NCBI RefSeq assembly: GCF_003367315.1
Contig: NZ_CP031415.1
Coordinates: forward strand, 3,222,001 to 3,286,000
Length of the DNA: 64,000 nucleotides
Reading direction: 5' to 3'
From: Saccharospirillum mangrovi
GTDB taxonomy: Bacteria > Pseudomonadota > Gammaproteobacteria > Pseudomonadales > Natronospirillaceae
A program made the translations under genes and the position numbers. The notes beneath the pieces are model-generated. The model was given only the letters and a program-made list of their open reading frames with translations, ran no database searches and was not told the origin of the DNA. Shown piece by piece: positions 47,383 to 55,446 of this stretch; the stretch's first letter is position 1, and the number at the start of each line of letters is the position of its first letter.

Positions 47383-48432
47383 ATGTTTTTTGCAAAAAAA
47401 ATCTGTCTTTTTACAGCCATAATGTCTGCGCTGCTCAGCGGTTGCAGCCCCAGTAATTCAGGCACTGGCAACGGTGGCAATACTGTGCTGTCGACCATCA
47501 CCGACCCCAAATGGTCGGCCGGCAACGACATCATGATCGCCATTAGCGCCCCCCAGAACGACAGCGACCACGCCATCTTCGCCTTGGCACAATTCGCCAG
47601 CAACGCACGCCTGCTGCAGGCCAAACCAGGTGACAGTACATTCAGCACTTCAGATTTCACCAGCTTCGAACGTTTCGAAGACATGGTGGCCTTTCGGATT
47701 GACGACACTCAAGGCGGCGTCACCAAAACCGATTACTTGATCGCTGCCTGCGCCTATAACGCCTCCAGCTCAAGCGCCACCATTCGATTGTTCTTAGCCA
47801 GCGACCCAGAAACAACGCGAACCACCACCAGCTTGTGGCAGTGCAATGGCTTATCACCGAGATTTGATTCAGGTGACGACAGCAATGTCGCGCGCCTTTA
47901 TTTGGTGGGCAGGAACAACACCAGCCCAGCAATCGGCAATTCCAAGATAACCGTCGATCTGTTTACCACCAGCGCCAGCAGTCGGTTTGTCACCAGCAGC
48001 AACGTCGCAGGTTTTAACCAATCCCGCGCGATGAAAAGCGTCACCACGGCCTATGAAGAAAACGGCGACCCCTTCGCCATCCTGGCCAGCACCACCAACA
48101 CCAACACCATCATCGAACGGGCAACCGGCGCGTCTGCGCGAACCACCTTGTTCGATTCGGCCACCAACCCCCTGACCGGCGCCCAAAGCATTTTCAGCGT
48201 CGCCGCCATGACCCGGGTCGAAGGTCAGGGCGTCTATCTGGTCAGCGGCGATCAAGGCATGATCGGGCTCGCCGAATCCGCACTGAGCAGCGGCGGTACA
48301 CCCACCAAAATAAGCGCCGCCGCCGCCAGTCGTTGTGCCGATGCGCTGGATTACGATGGCGACAACCTCTGGTGTCACGATGCCACCAGTGAAGGCCGCA
48401 TCATCAGCTTCAGCCCACCGGCCATCCCCTAA
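47383..48432 (+). CDS. Lipoprotein of unknown function, paralog 2
   Basis: A 349-residue lipoprotein starting at ATG 47383 (GGAG six bases upstream): signal FFAKKICLFTAIMSALLSGC with lipobox LSGC, then a Ser/Gly/Asn linker. It is a divergent duplicate of the preceding protein, with the same order of conserved segments: TDPKWSAGNDI, HAIFALAQF, VTKTDYLIAAC, RLFLASDPE, VDLFTTSASS, DALDYDGDNLWCHDATSEGR and FSPPAIP at the end. The function is unknown. A hairpin and then a hybrid histidine kinase gene follow within 72 bases, so a common transcript is plausible. Confidence 0.75.
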   Translation: MFFAKKICLFTAIMSALLSGCSPSNSGTGNGGNTVLSTITDPKWSAGNDIMIAISAPQNDSDHAIFALAQFASNARLLQAKPGDSTFSTSDFTSFERFEDMVAFRIDDTQGGVTKTDYLIAACAYNASSSSATIRLFLASDPETTRTTTSLWQCNGLSPRFDSGDDSNVARLYLVGRNNTSPAIGNSKITVDLFTTSASSRFVTSSNVAGFNQSRAMKSVTTAYEENGDPFAILASTTNTNTIIERATGASARTTLFDSATNPLTGAQSIFSVAAMTRVEGQGVYLVSGDQGMIGLAESALSSGGTPTKISAAAASRCADALDYDGDNLWCHDATSEGRIISFSPPAIP

Positions 48433-48463
48433 AGACAATCATTCGCTTTCATTTGATCCCCCA

Positions 48464-48485
48464 CCCGGATGTGGCAACATCCGGG
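48464..48485 (+). other. Strong hairpin between lipoprotein 2 and the kinase gene
   Basis: CCCGGATGT-GGCA-ACATCCGGG is a perfect nine-base stem with a four-base loop. Only CCTTCGTC follows, so it is not a classical terminator; it may limit transcription or stabilise the upstream mRNA end. It also argues that the kinase starts at 48504 rather than inside the hairpin. Confidence 0.55.
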
Positions 48486-48503
48486 CCTTCGTCAGGCTTG
48501 ATC

Positions 48504-50288
48504 ATGCTGCACATGCCCCTCACTCCGAACCCGACACTGGAAGAACACATCCAGTGGCAACGCTACGACATGTTCAACAAGGAATTACGACCGCGCCTGC
48601 TGTCGTCCATTCCAACCTCGGCACTGCTGGCTTTGCTGTTCAGTTTCAGCGCTTCGCCCTGGGCGTTGCTGTGCTGGTTTGTTTGCCTGGGTGTGGTATC
48701 GCTGGTGTCGTTTCGGGTGCTCAATTACTACCGCGAACATCCGCCCACCCAGCCGTTGCAATTGAACCGTTGGCACGCCGCCAATTTGTATCTGGCGTTG
48801 TTGTGGGGGTTGTTCTGGGCGACGGCGCCCTGGCTGTTTTTCGGCGGCGCTTCGCACAGTCAATTACTGGCGCTGCTACTGATTCTGGTGTTGCTGTCGG
48901 CGATGCCATCGGTCACCTTGGGCGCCTATCCGTACCCCGATATTTATCTGGCATTTTTAGCGCCGACAATTTTGTCGTTTTCCGTTCAACTGATCGTGCA
49001 AAGCGACGGCCGCTACTGGTTCGTCGGGCCGGCGGCCTTGGCAGTGCTGGCCGCATTCAGCGTGATCAGCCATCGCAAACAATTGGCCTACATTCGTTTG
49101 CGCGTTGAACACCAGATGGCGCAGCGCGAAGCCGAACAAGCGGTTGCGGAAAAGAATCGGTTTATTGCCGCCGCCAGCCACGATTTGCGCCAGCCATTGC
49201 AAGCCGCCGCCCTGTTCAGCGGCCTGTTGCGCCGCGATGCGTCACGCCATGCAGAGGCTCATAAAAATACAGCGACTCATAAAAACGAAGCGGAATTGAT
49301 CGACCGGCTCGACGACAGCCTGCGCAACGTGAACGAATTACTGACGCATTTATTCGACTTAACCGCGCTCGATGCACCAACTCAGGCACCGAATAAAATC
49401 GACTTCAATTTAGGCCAATGGCTACAGCAACTGGCGCAGCGGTTTCAGCCGCTGGCGGACCGGCGCGGGCTGACGTTGCGTTTGGACAGCGCGGACCTCT
49501 GGGTATCAACCGACCCGCAATTGCTCAATCAAATCGTCAGCAACCTGCTCGACAACGCACTCAAATACACCACCGAAGGCGAAGTCCATTTAAGCCTGAA
49601 AACCGAAGGCGATTTTTGTTTGCTGAACATTCGCGACACCGGGCCGGGCATCGCATTGGAACACCAGTCGCAGATATTCAAAGCCTTCTATCGCATTGCC
49701 GATGGCCGCGATGCCGACGTGCAAGGCTTTGGTTTGGGGTTATCCATCGTCACGCGTTTAGCGCAGCGGCTCGGCATTCCGTTGCAACTGCATTCGCAGC
49801 CGGGCCTGGGCAGCCGCTTCCAACTGCGCTTGCCAACGGTGGCCGCCCAACGCGAACAACGGCCAGGCGATACGCCCGACACCGAACCGCCACCGGCGCT
49901 GCGCGTGCTGTTGGTGGAAGACGAAAACGACGTCATGGACGCCCTGTCGGCCACGCTGGTCGGTTGGGATTGCGACGTCTGGACAGCGCGCAGCGCCGCC
50001 GAACTGACCGAACAACTCGTAAGCGCCTGCGCCCGTTTCGATGTGTTGATTACCGACGATCAACTCGACACAAACACTCAAAGCAACCACATCATCCAAC
50101 GCGTCCGCGAGCATCAGCCCGGCCTGCCCGTGTTAATTCTCACCGGCAATACCTCGCCCGAGGGGCAACAACGGCTCAACCCAAACCCGGCCGACCACAG
50201 CCAGGAAATTCTGTTCAAACCGGTGCAAAGCGATGCCCTGGCCGCGGCACTGAACCGCCTCACCCAGGCGCAATTGAAAGCGGAATAA
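48504..50288 (+). CDS. Membrane hybrid sensor histidine kinase
   Basis: A 594-residue hybrid kinase. Six membrane helices (LLSSIPTSALLALLFSFSA to AALAVLAAFSVIS) make up residues 30-195 with no large periplasmic domain. Then a coiled coil, HisKA with AAASHDLRQPLQA (H near 226), HATPase (LLDNALKYT, RDTGPGIA, GFGLGLSIV) and a C-terminal receiver (VLLVEDENDVMDA, phospho-acceptor in LITDDQLDT near 517). ATG 48504 follows AGG at seven bases. The convergent NarL-type regulator seven bases beyond its stop is the likely partner, and the upstream lipoprotein pair may supply the signal; both are inferences. Confidence 0.88.
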   Translation: MLHMPLTPNPTLEEHIQWQRYDMFNKELRPRLLSSIPTSALLALLFSFSASPWALLCWFVCLGVVSLVSFRVLNYYREHPPTQPLQLNRWHAANLYLALLWGLFWATAPWLFFGGASHSQLLALLLILVLLSAMPSVTLGAYPYPDIYLAFLAPTILSFSVQLIVQSDGRYWFVGPAALAVLAAFSVISHRKQLAYIRLRVEHQMAQREAEQAVAEKNRFIAAASHDLRQPLQAAALFSGLLRRDASRHAEAHKNTATHKNEAELIDRLDDSLRNVNELLTHLFDLTALDAPTQAPNKIDFNLGQWLQQLAQRFQPLADRRGLTLRLDSADLWVSTDPQLLNQIVSNLLDNALKYTTEGEVHLSLKTEGDFCLLNIRDTGPGIALEHQSQIFKAFYRIADGRDADVQGFGLGLSIVTRLAQRLGIPLQLHSQPGLGSRFQLRLPTVAAQREQRPGDTPDTEPPPALRVLLVEDENDVMDALSATLVGWDCDVWTARSAAELTEQLVSACARFDVLITDDQLDTNTQSNHIIQRVREHQPGLPVLILTGNTSPEGQQRLNPNPADHSQEILFKPVQSDALAAALNRLTQAQLKAE

Positions 50289-50295
50289 CGACGGC

Positions 50296-50931
50296 TTACA
50301 GCAGCCCCAAACGGGCGGCGATGCGCAGACAATCGCTGCGGTTGCGCGCATCGAGTTTGTCGTACATCAGGCGGATGTGGGTTTTGATGGTGTTAGCGCT
50401 CAGGTGCAATTGCCGGGCAATTTCATCGACCGTCTGACCGGCCTGCATCAAACGCAAAATCGATAGTTGCCGCCGCGACAGCAACTCCGGCGCCGCCTCA
50501 GTTGAGGCCGTTAATTGCGCCAGCGCCTCGGTGGTCACCCAGGGCGCGCCCGCCAACACCTCGCGCGCGGCCTGCAACAACGCCTCGGCGGATTGATCTT
50601 TGGTGACATAACCGCGCGCGCCGCTGGCGCGCAATTGCTGCGCACTCACCGGGCTCGGATTGGCCGAACACACCAGCACCGGCAACTCGGGGTAACGCTG
50701 CAACAACAGTTCGCACAGCGTCTGGCCGTGAATATCCGGCAGGTCCAGATCCAGCAACGCCAGTGCAAAGTGATGAGTGTCCGACTCGGCCAGCAACTGC
50801 AACGCCGCCTCGGCACTGGGCACCGTCGTCACCGACAGCTCCGGCACCAGACTACCCAAGGTCAGCGCCAGCGCACCGGAAAACATCTGATGATCGTCAA
50901 TGATTAACCAGGGTTGAAACGTCTTTTCCAT
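50296..50931 (-). CDS. NarL/LuxR-type response regulator
   Basis: A 211-residue regulator. Receiver: WLIIDDHQMFSGAL, phospho-acceptor in ALLDLDLPDIHG, VLVCSA and GYVTKDQ. The C-terminal helix-turn-helix is LSRRQLSILRLMQAGQTVDE followed by LHLSANTIKTHIRLMYDKLDA. It is convergent with, and seven bases from, the hybrid kinase gene, so they probably form one phosphorelay with the kinase's own receiver as an intermediate or a sink. No operator was identified. Confidence 0.92.
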   Translation of the reverse strand: MEKTFQPWLIIDDHQMFSGALALTLGSLVPELSVTTVPSAEAALQLLAESDTHHFALALLDLDLPDIHGQTLCELLLQRYPELPVLVCSANPSPVSAQQLRASGARGYVTKDQSAEALLQAAREVLAGAPWVTTEALAQLTASTEAAPELLSRRQLSILRLMQAGQTVDEIARQLHLSANTIKTHIRLMYDKLDARNRSDCLRIAARLGLL

Positions 50932-51029
50932 AACCCGACTGCGTTAAACGAGAAAACCACGGTAGCCTACTACAAAGCCCGGTGCTGCATGGCACCGGCC
51001 ACTGAAAATCCTGACTGGAGGGCGCAAAG

Positions 51030-51533
51030 ATGACCGCTCGTAGGCTGCTTCCCTGGCTCGCACTGCTGGCACTCGCCGGCTGCAATCAACCCGAACCCAC
51101 CATGCTACAACCGACTGAGTTACCACCGACTGAGCCGCAACCGGCAGAACCCGCGCCCATCGACCGCAGCATCAATGGCGCCATCGACGCCCTGCAACGC
51201 TATTACCACGCCCTCAACAATGGCGACTACCCAAGCGCCTACGCCCTCTGGGGCGAGCGCGGCGCGCCCAGCCAAAGCCTTGAAGAGTTCAGCGCCAGCT
51301 TCGCCGACATCGCCCAATTCGAGCTGCGCATCGGCGACGATACCTTCGCCGAAGGCGCCGCCGGATCGATTTACGCCACCCTGCCCATCGAGCTAACCGT
51401 CCACCAGACCAACAACCAGCCCCAACACTGGCAAGGCAACGCCATCCTCCGCCGCGTCAACGACGTCCCCGGTGCCAGCGACGCCCAACTGCACTGGCAT
51501 CTGTACAGTCTGGATTTGAAACCGGTAGGCTGA
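51030..51533 (+). CDS. Small lipoprotein with proline-rich linker
   Basis: A 167-residue lipoprotein: LLPWLALLALAGC is the signal and lipobox, then a Pro/Glu/Thr-rich spacer (QPEPTMLQPTELPPTEP), then a compact alpha/beta domain with AIDALQRYYHALNNGDYPSAYALWG, resembling small NTF2-like or DUF-type folds in which a helix precedes a curved sheet. That similarity is by pattern only. GGAGG lies before the ATG. The nucleotidyltransferase-like gene follows after 29 bases. Confidence 0.75.
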   Translation: MTARRLLPWLALLALAGCNQPEPTMLQPTELPPTEPQPAEPAPIDRSINGAIDALQRYYHALNNGDYPSAYALWGERGAPSQSLEEFSASFADIAQFELRIGDDTFAEGAAGSIYATLPIELTVHQTNNQPQHWQGNAILRRVNDVPGASDAQLHWHLYSLDLKPVG

Positions 51534-51562
51534 TGCGCTTTGGGTCAACCACAGGAGCAACC

Positions 51563-52123
51563 ATGACCGAAGCCAGCACGCACCTGCTGCGACACCTGCC
51601 GCACCAGAAAGCCATCGTCGATGCCTTCCTGGCAGCGTTCGAACCGGAAGCGGATGTCGTTGCGGCGGTACTGCTTGGCTCGCTGGCTGGCGGCACCGGC
51701 GACCGCCTGTCCGATGCCGACCTGATGGTGTTCACCCAAAACAATTTCCACCGCCAAAGCGACGCCGCCTATCAGCGCTTCGAGCAAAATTTCGAAGTCT
51801 TATACCGCCTCGAAGGCGACCACAACGAACGCGCCCGCTACAAAAAATACCTCTTCGGCGACGGCACCAGCGCCGAAATTCACTGCGCCGACCTGAGCGA
51901 ACCGTTCGACATCGCCCGGCCCTTTCTCGTGCTGTTCGACAAAGCCAACATCGTCGCCGACCGGCTGACCGACGAACCGGCTCCCGCACACGAAACCTTC
52001 CCGGTGTATGAACAAGGCGACGCCGGTTTGATCTGGGAATTGCTCAGTTGCATCAAATGGCTAAGGCGAGGGCAGACTGGGATGGCAAAACAATACTTAA
52101 AACGACTGGCGTCAGCTCTTTAA
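51563..52123 (+). CDS. Nucleotidyltransferase-like protein, possibly 3'-truncated
   Basis: A 186-residue protein with a Pol-beta-type nucleotidyltransferase motif: VLLGSLAGGTGDRLSDADLMVF gives GS-x9-D-x-D in the usual arrangement, and AEIHCADL supplies a third acidic position. ATG 51563 has GGAG five bases upstream; ATG 51533 overlaps the lipoprotein stop and is less likely. Proteins of this aminoglycoside-adenylyltransferase-like type are usually longer, with a helical C-terminal domain; here the chain stops at YLKRLASAL, right where the base composition turns AT-rich. Truncation by the arrival of the following gene is therefore possible. The substrate is unknown. Confidence 0.7.
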   Translation: MTEASTHLLRHLPHQKAIVDAFLAAFEPEADVVAAVLLGSLAGGTGDRLSDADLMVFTQNNFHRQSDAAYQRFEQNFEVLYRLEGDHNERARYKKYLFGDGTSAEIHCADLSEPFDIARPFLVLFDKANIVADRLTDEPAPAHETFPVYEQGDAGLIWELLSCIKWLRRGQTGMAKQYLKRLASAL

Positions 52124-52163
52124 CTCAGCGGATCACCTTCTACGCAATTTCACAGGTGTAAAC

Positions 52164-52724
52164 ATGAAATTTAGAAATCTGTTTTGGGAACACTTTCTAA
52201 TACTAGAATCGGATGTGAATGTTCTGTCGCGATATATTGACCTTGATGAAAGCAACTTCAACGTACACTCCATTCAACTCGCTCACTTACTGCTAGCAAT
52301 AGGTTCTGAGATAGACATTACCCTGAAAAAAATTTGCAGTTATTTAGACCCCAAAAAAACGAAGAATATAGATCAATATAAAAAAATCCTTAAAGACCAT
52401 CGTGCATTTTCCGAATCCATTGAATTAGTAAAAACGGGGTACTTATTCGAACCATGGTCAGACTGGAAAGAAGACAATAATCCTACTTGGTGGAAGTCCT
52501 ACAACAATATTAAACACAATAGAGATAAATACTTTAAAGAAGCGAATCTCGGAAACGTGCTAAACGCTCTAGGAGGCCTCTACTTAGCGAATCTTTGCCA
52601 GCAAATTGAGGCGATAAATACAATAAGCCTAATTCCAGCAGAGTTGGAAAGCATCGCTCGGCATGTTTCACATGAATCAAACCTGTTCCGAATCACGGAC
52701 CCCTCAATATATTTGCCAGACTGA
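52164..52724 (+). CDS. AT-rich orphan protein, probably horizontally acquired
   Basis: A 186-residue mostly helical protein without signal or membrane helix. Its codons are strikingly A/T-rich (many AAA, AAT, ATA, TTA) compared with the GC-rich genes around it, which suggests recent transfer. A notable segment is WWKSYNNIKHNRDKYFKEANL, with N-x2-KHNR-type polar residues reminiscent of HEPN-like or restriction/defence-associated helical proteins; this is pattern-based only. It follows a nucleotidyltransferase-like gene by 40 bases, so an MNT/HEPN-like pair was considered, but the canonical RxxxxxH motif is not evident. No function assigned. Confidence 0.7.
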   Translation: MKFRNLFWEHFLILESDVNVLSRYIDLDESNFNVHSIQLAHLLLAIGSEIDITLKKICSYLDPKKTKNIDQYKKILKDHRAFSESIELVKTGYLFEPWSDWKEDNNPTWWKSYNNIKHNRDKYFKEANLGNVLNALGGLYLANLCQQIEAINTISLIPAELESIARHVSHESNLFRITDPSIYLPD

Positions 52725-52833
52725 CTATTGGATTCACACGAACGCAGTATCAGCGTACCTCTGAACTTAGAGCCTAATATTTACTGACGTTGCATAAGTG
52801 AAACGACCATCGCGTAATATAGCCAAAAGTCAC

Positions 52834-52861
52834 TTCACAAGCGCATCGCTTTTGCTATGGT
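52834..52861 (+). promoter_or_regulatory. Possible promoter for the CsgG-type lipoprotein operon
   Basis: TTCACA and TATGGT with a 16-base spacer stand 63 bases before the first lipoprotein start. The match to consensus is moderate. Confidence 0.3.
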
Positions 52862-52924
52862 GACGCGGCTTACCGCTTGCTCTGTGCCCCGTTCTGGTGG
52901 CGCTTTTTGGGAAAGGAATGTTCC

Positions 52925-53881
52925 ATGAAAAAACTCTTAGTGTTGTCTTTGCCGCTTATTCTGGCCGCTTGCGCCAGCCAGAGCCCGGCGCTTCAGGATG
53001 TTGAAGGCCCGGTCTCGGCCGAACAGCAACGCGCCGCTCAACAGGCCGTTTCCGAACCGACGCGTCTGGCGCTCAAGCGCAAGCTGGCGGTGGGTCGTCT
53101 GTCGAACGAAACCACTTATGGTCGCAGCCTGATCGGCACCAACGCCAGCGACAGCATCGGCCAGAAAATCACCGACATGTTTGTGCAGTCGCTGATCAAC
53201 TCGAACAACTACTTAGTGTTTGAACGCCCCGACATCGCCTTGCTGGAGCGGGAATCCGAACTCTCCGGCCAGAGCGTCAACATCATCGGCGTCGATACAT
53301 TGGTGATCGGCTCGCTCACCGAATTTGGCCGTTCCACCACCGGCGAATCCGGTTTCCTGTCTTCCTCCAAACGCCAGGAAGCGACTGCCACCATTGATTT
53401 ACGTTTGGTTGATACCCGCACCGGCCAGGTGACTGAATCGGTCACTGGCACGGGTTCTTCGTCCACCGAAACCGCCAGCACCATGGGCTTTGGCTCCGTT
53501 GCCAGCTACGACGGCAGCCTGAACGATCAGGCCATTGGCGCGGCCGTAAATGCGGCGGTGGAAAAACTCACACTGTTGATGCTGGAAAAACCCTGGTCCG
53601 CCGATGTGCTGGCCGTGGAAGACGGTTTGATCTACATCAGCGGCGGCGCAAGCCAGGGCATTCATCCGGGCATGGTGTTCGATGTCATGACCCGTGGCCG
53701 TCAGGTTACCTCCCAAACCACGGGCGGCATCATCACCTTGCCGGGCAACAAAGTGGGCGAGTTGCGCATCGATGGCACCTTCGGTGACAGCGAACTCGAA
53801 GAAGGCGCTTACGGCGGTCTGGTGTCCGGCTCCATCGCCGGTCAGCCGCTGGAACAACTCATCGTCCGGGAGGCCAACTAA
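52925..53881 (+). CDS. CsgG-family lipoprotein
   Basis: A 318-residue lipoprotein: MKKLLVLSLPLILAAC gives the lipobox LAAC. The CsgG/HfaB-type domain follows: RLALKRKLAVGRLSNETTYGR, IGQKITDMFVQSLINSNNYLVFERPDI, VDTLVIGSLTEFGRS and TIDLRLVDTRTGQV. CsgG proteins form outer-membrane assemblies or pores, but members beside DUF4810 and GNA1162 genes, as here, belong to a different conserved cluster of unknown purpose rather than to curli secretion. ATG 52925 is preceded by GGAA; the extension to 52877 is not signal-like. It is the first of four overlapping lipoprotein genes. Confidence 0.88.
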   Translation: MKKLLVLSLPLILAACASQSPALQDVEGPVSAEQQRAAQQAVSEPTRLALKRKLAVGRLSNETTYGRSLIGTNASDSIGQKITDMFVQSLINSNNYLVFERPDIALLERESELSGQSVNIIGVDTLVIGSLTEFGRSTTGESGFLSSSKRQEATATIDLRLVDTRTGQVTESVTGTGSSSTETASTMGFGSVASYDGSLNDQAIGAAVNAAVEKLTLLMLEKPWSADVLAVEDGLIYISGGASQGIHPGMVFDVMTRGRQVTSQTTGGIITLPGNKVGELRIDGTFGDSELEEGAYGGLVSGSIAGQPLEQLIVREAN

Positions 53882-54219
53882 TGAACGCCATCAAAGCCAC
53901 ACTGCTGATTCTGGTGACCACCGTCCTGTTAGCCGCCTGCGCCCAGGCACCGTCGAAACTGACCACCACCGTCGACGACCGCCCGCGTCTGGCCTTTGAA
54001 CTGCCCGAAGGCACCTCGGCCCAGGGCTACAGCGTCGTTATCGACGGCATCGATTACGGCGACATGAGCCAATACCTGGCCGGCACCCGCTCGGCCAGCG
54101 CGGTGCGCATTGTGCCGGGCCGTCACGTCGTGGAAGTCTGGTATCGCAGCCAGCAAAAACTGAGCGAGGAAATTTTCCTCAGCGACGGCGACACCCGCAT
54201 TTTGAAGGTCACGCCATGA
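53881..54219 (+). CDS. Small PEGA-like lipoprotein
   Basis: A 112-residue lipoprotein with signal and lipobox LLAAC (TLLILVTTVLLAACAQAP). The mature part is a small beta domain (YSVVIDGIDYGDMSQYLAG, VRIVPGRHVVEVWYRSQQ) resembling PEGA-type surface domains. Its ATG overlaps the stop of the CsgG gene by one base (TAATG). It is an extra member relative to the usual three-gene CsgG/DUF4810/GNA1162 set. Confidence 0.75.
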   Translation: MNAIKATLLILVTTVLLAACAQAPSKLTTTVDDRPRLAFELPEGTSAQGYSVVIDGIDYGDMSQYLAGTRSASAVRIVPGRHVVEVWYRSQQKLSEEIFLSDGDTRILKVTP

Positions 54220-54557
54220 GAATAGGTCTACTGCTGGTCGCACCCGCCCTGTTGCTGGGCGGTTGCGCCTCCACCCAGTTGTACAACTGGGGCAATTACG
54301 AAGAAGACCTGTTCACCTACTACAACGAACCCGGCGAGCAAGCGGAAGTGGTGGCCGACCACGTCGCCTTCCTCGATAAAATCATGGCGCGCGGCGAAAA
54401 ACCCGCGCCCGGTTTGCTGGCCGAAGCCGGCACCTTTTATCTGCAAGCGGGCAACACCGACAAAGCGTTGGAGTACTACCAGTTGGAATACGACACCTGG
54501 CCGGAAAGCCGGGCGTTAATGAGCTCGTTGATCAACAACCTCGGAGGTGCCCAATGA
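54216..54557 (+). CDS. DUF4810 lipoprotein
   Basis: A 113-residue lipoprotein with lipobox LGGC (LLLVAPALLLGGCAST). TQLYNWGNYEEDLFTYYNEPGE is the characteristic DUF4810 start, followed by helices of a TPR-like pair (AEAGTFYLQAGNTDKALEYY). It overlaps its upstream neighbour by four bases and its downstream neighbour by four bases. DUF4810 proteins occur with CsgG-like and GNA1162-like lipoproteins. Confidence 0.88.
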   Translation: MRIGLLLVAPALLLGGCASTQLYNWGNYEEDLFTYYNEPGEQAEVVADHVAFLDKIMARGEKPAPGLLAEAGTFYLQAGNTDKALEYYQLEYDTWPESRALMSSLINNLGGAQ

Positions 54558-55243
54558 ACACAGTGCGCATCGTTTTGGTGTTGACCATCGCCGCCGCCCT
54601 CACCGGCTGCATGAGCTTTCCGTACCACGACCCGTTGGCCGCCTACCACGAAGTAAAACCGACCTCCATTCTGGTGGTGCCGGTGGTTAACGAATCGGTC
54701 GATGTACAAGCGCCCACCTCGGTGCTGACCACCCTGCCGCGTCTGCTCGGTGAAAAAGGCTATTACGTGTTTCCGGTGAACACGGTGAAAACCGTACTGG
54801 AATACGAAGGCTTGTATGAACCGGCGGAAGTGCACCAGGTGGCACCGTCGGAACTGGCCGGCTGGTTCGGAGCCGATGCGATTTTGTACGTCACCATTCA
54901 CGAATGGACATCGCGTTACATTGTCGTATCCACCACCACCGAAGTGGATTTCGAATACCGCATCGTCGATAAAAACGGCGTGGAATTGTGGACCGCCCGC
55001 AAAAGCCTGAGCTACACCCCGCAGAACGAAGACAGCGGCGGCGGCATGGCCGGCTTGTTGTCGATGGCCATTACCGCCGCCGTTGAACGCGCCGCGCCGA
55101 ACTACTTACCGCTAACGCGCGAAGCCAACGCCCAGGTGTTTTATTACGACTCCCCCAGCCTGCCACCCGGCCCGTACTCGCCGGTGTACGAGCAGTACTA
55201 CCAGAACCTGGCGGAAGAAAAAGCCGCGGCCGAAGCCAACTGA
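54554..55243 (+). CDS. GNA1162/DUF799 lipoprotein
   Basis: A 229-residue lipoprotein (lipobox LTGC) of the DUF799 family, whose Neisseria member GNA1162 is an outer-membrane antigen. Seen: KPTSILVVPVVNESVDVQAPT, LPRLLGEKGYYVFPV, GADAILYVTIHEWTS, VEFEYR-like VDFEYRIVDKNG and LWTARKSL. It closes the lipoprotein operon, followed by a strong terminator 14 bases after the stop. The function of the cluster is unknown; envelope assembly or pore gating is a guess. Confidence 0.88.
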   Translation: MNTVRIVLVLTIAAALTGCMSFPYHDPLAAYHEVKPTSILVVPVVNESVDVQAPTSVLTTLPRLLGEKGYYVFPVNTVKTVLEYEGLYEPAEVHQVAPSELAGWFGADAILYVTIHEWTSRYIVVSTTTEVDFEYRIVDKNGVELWTARKSLSYTPQNEDSGGGMAGLLSMAITAAVERAAPNYLPLTREANAQVFYYDSPSLPPGPYSPVYEQYYQNLAEEKAAAEAN

Positions 55244-55257
55244 TTCAGCCAAAAAAA

Positions 55258-55291
55258 CCCGACGCACCCCTCGGTGCGTCGGGTTTTTTTT
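55258..55291. terminator. Strong intrinsic terminator of the CsgG operon
   Basis: CCCGACGCACC and GGTGCGTCGGG form a perfect eleven-base stem with a four-base loop, followed by eight T; seven A precede it, so it could work in both directions. Confidence 0.93.
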
Positions 55292-55446
55292 ATGCGCTGA
55301 AAAAACATTCAGTTTTTCACACGTTTGAGAGCAAAAAACACTCTCACTAAAACGAACACTCAAACGCCTGCCTGAGACGATGGCGCTCAGTCAGGCCCAG
55401 CACAACGCCCTGACATCCAACAACTCAACGTGCAGGGAAAAACACC

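Noticed and set aside
51563-52724. Definite MNT/HEPN toxin-antitoxin pair
   Set aside because: The orphan lacks a clear RxxxxxH motif and the transferase is GC-rich while the orphan is AT-rich, so a common origin is not supported; kept only as a hypothesis.
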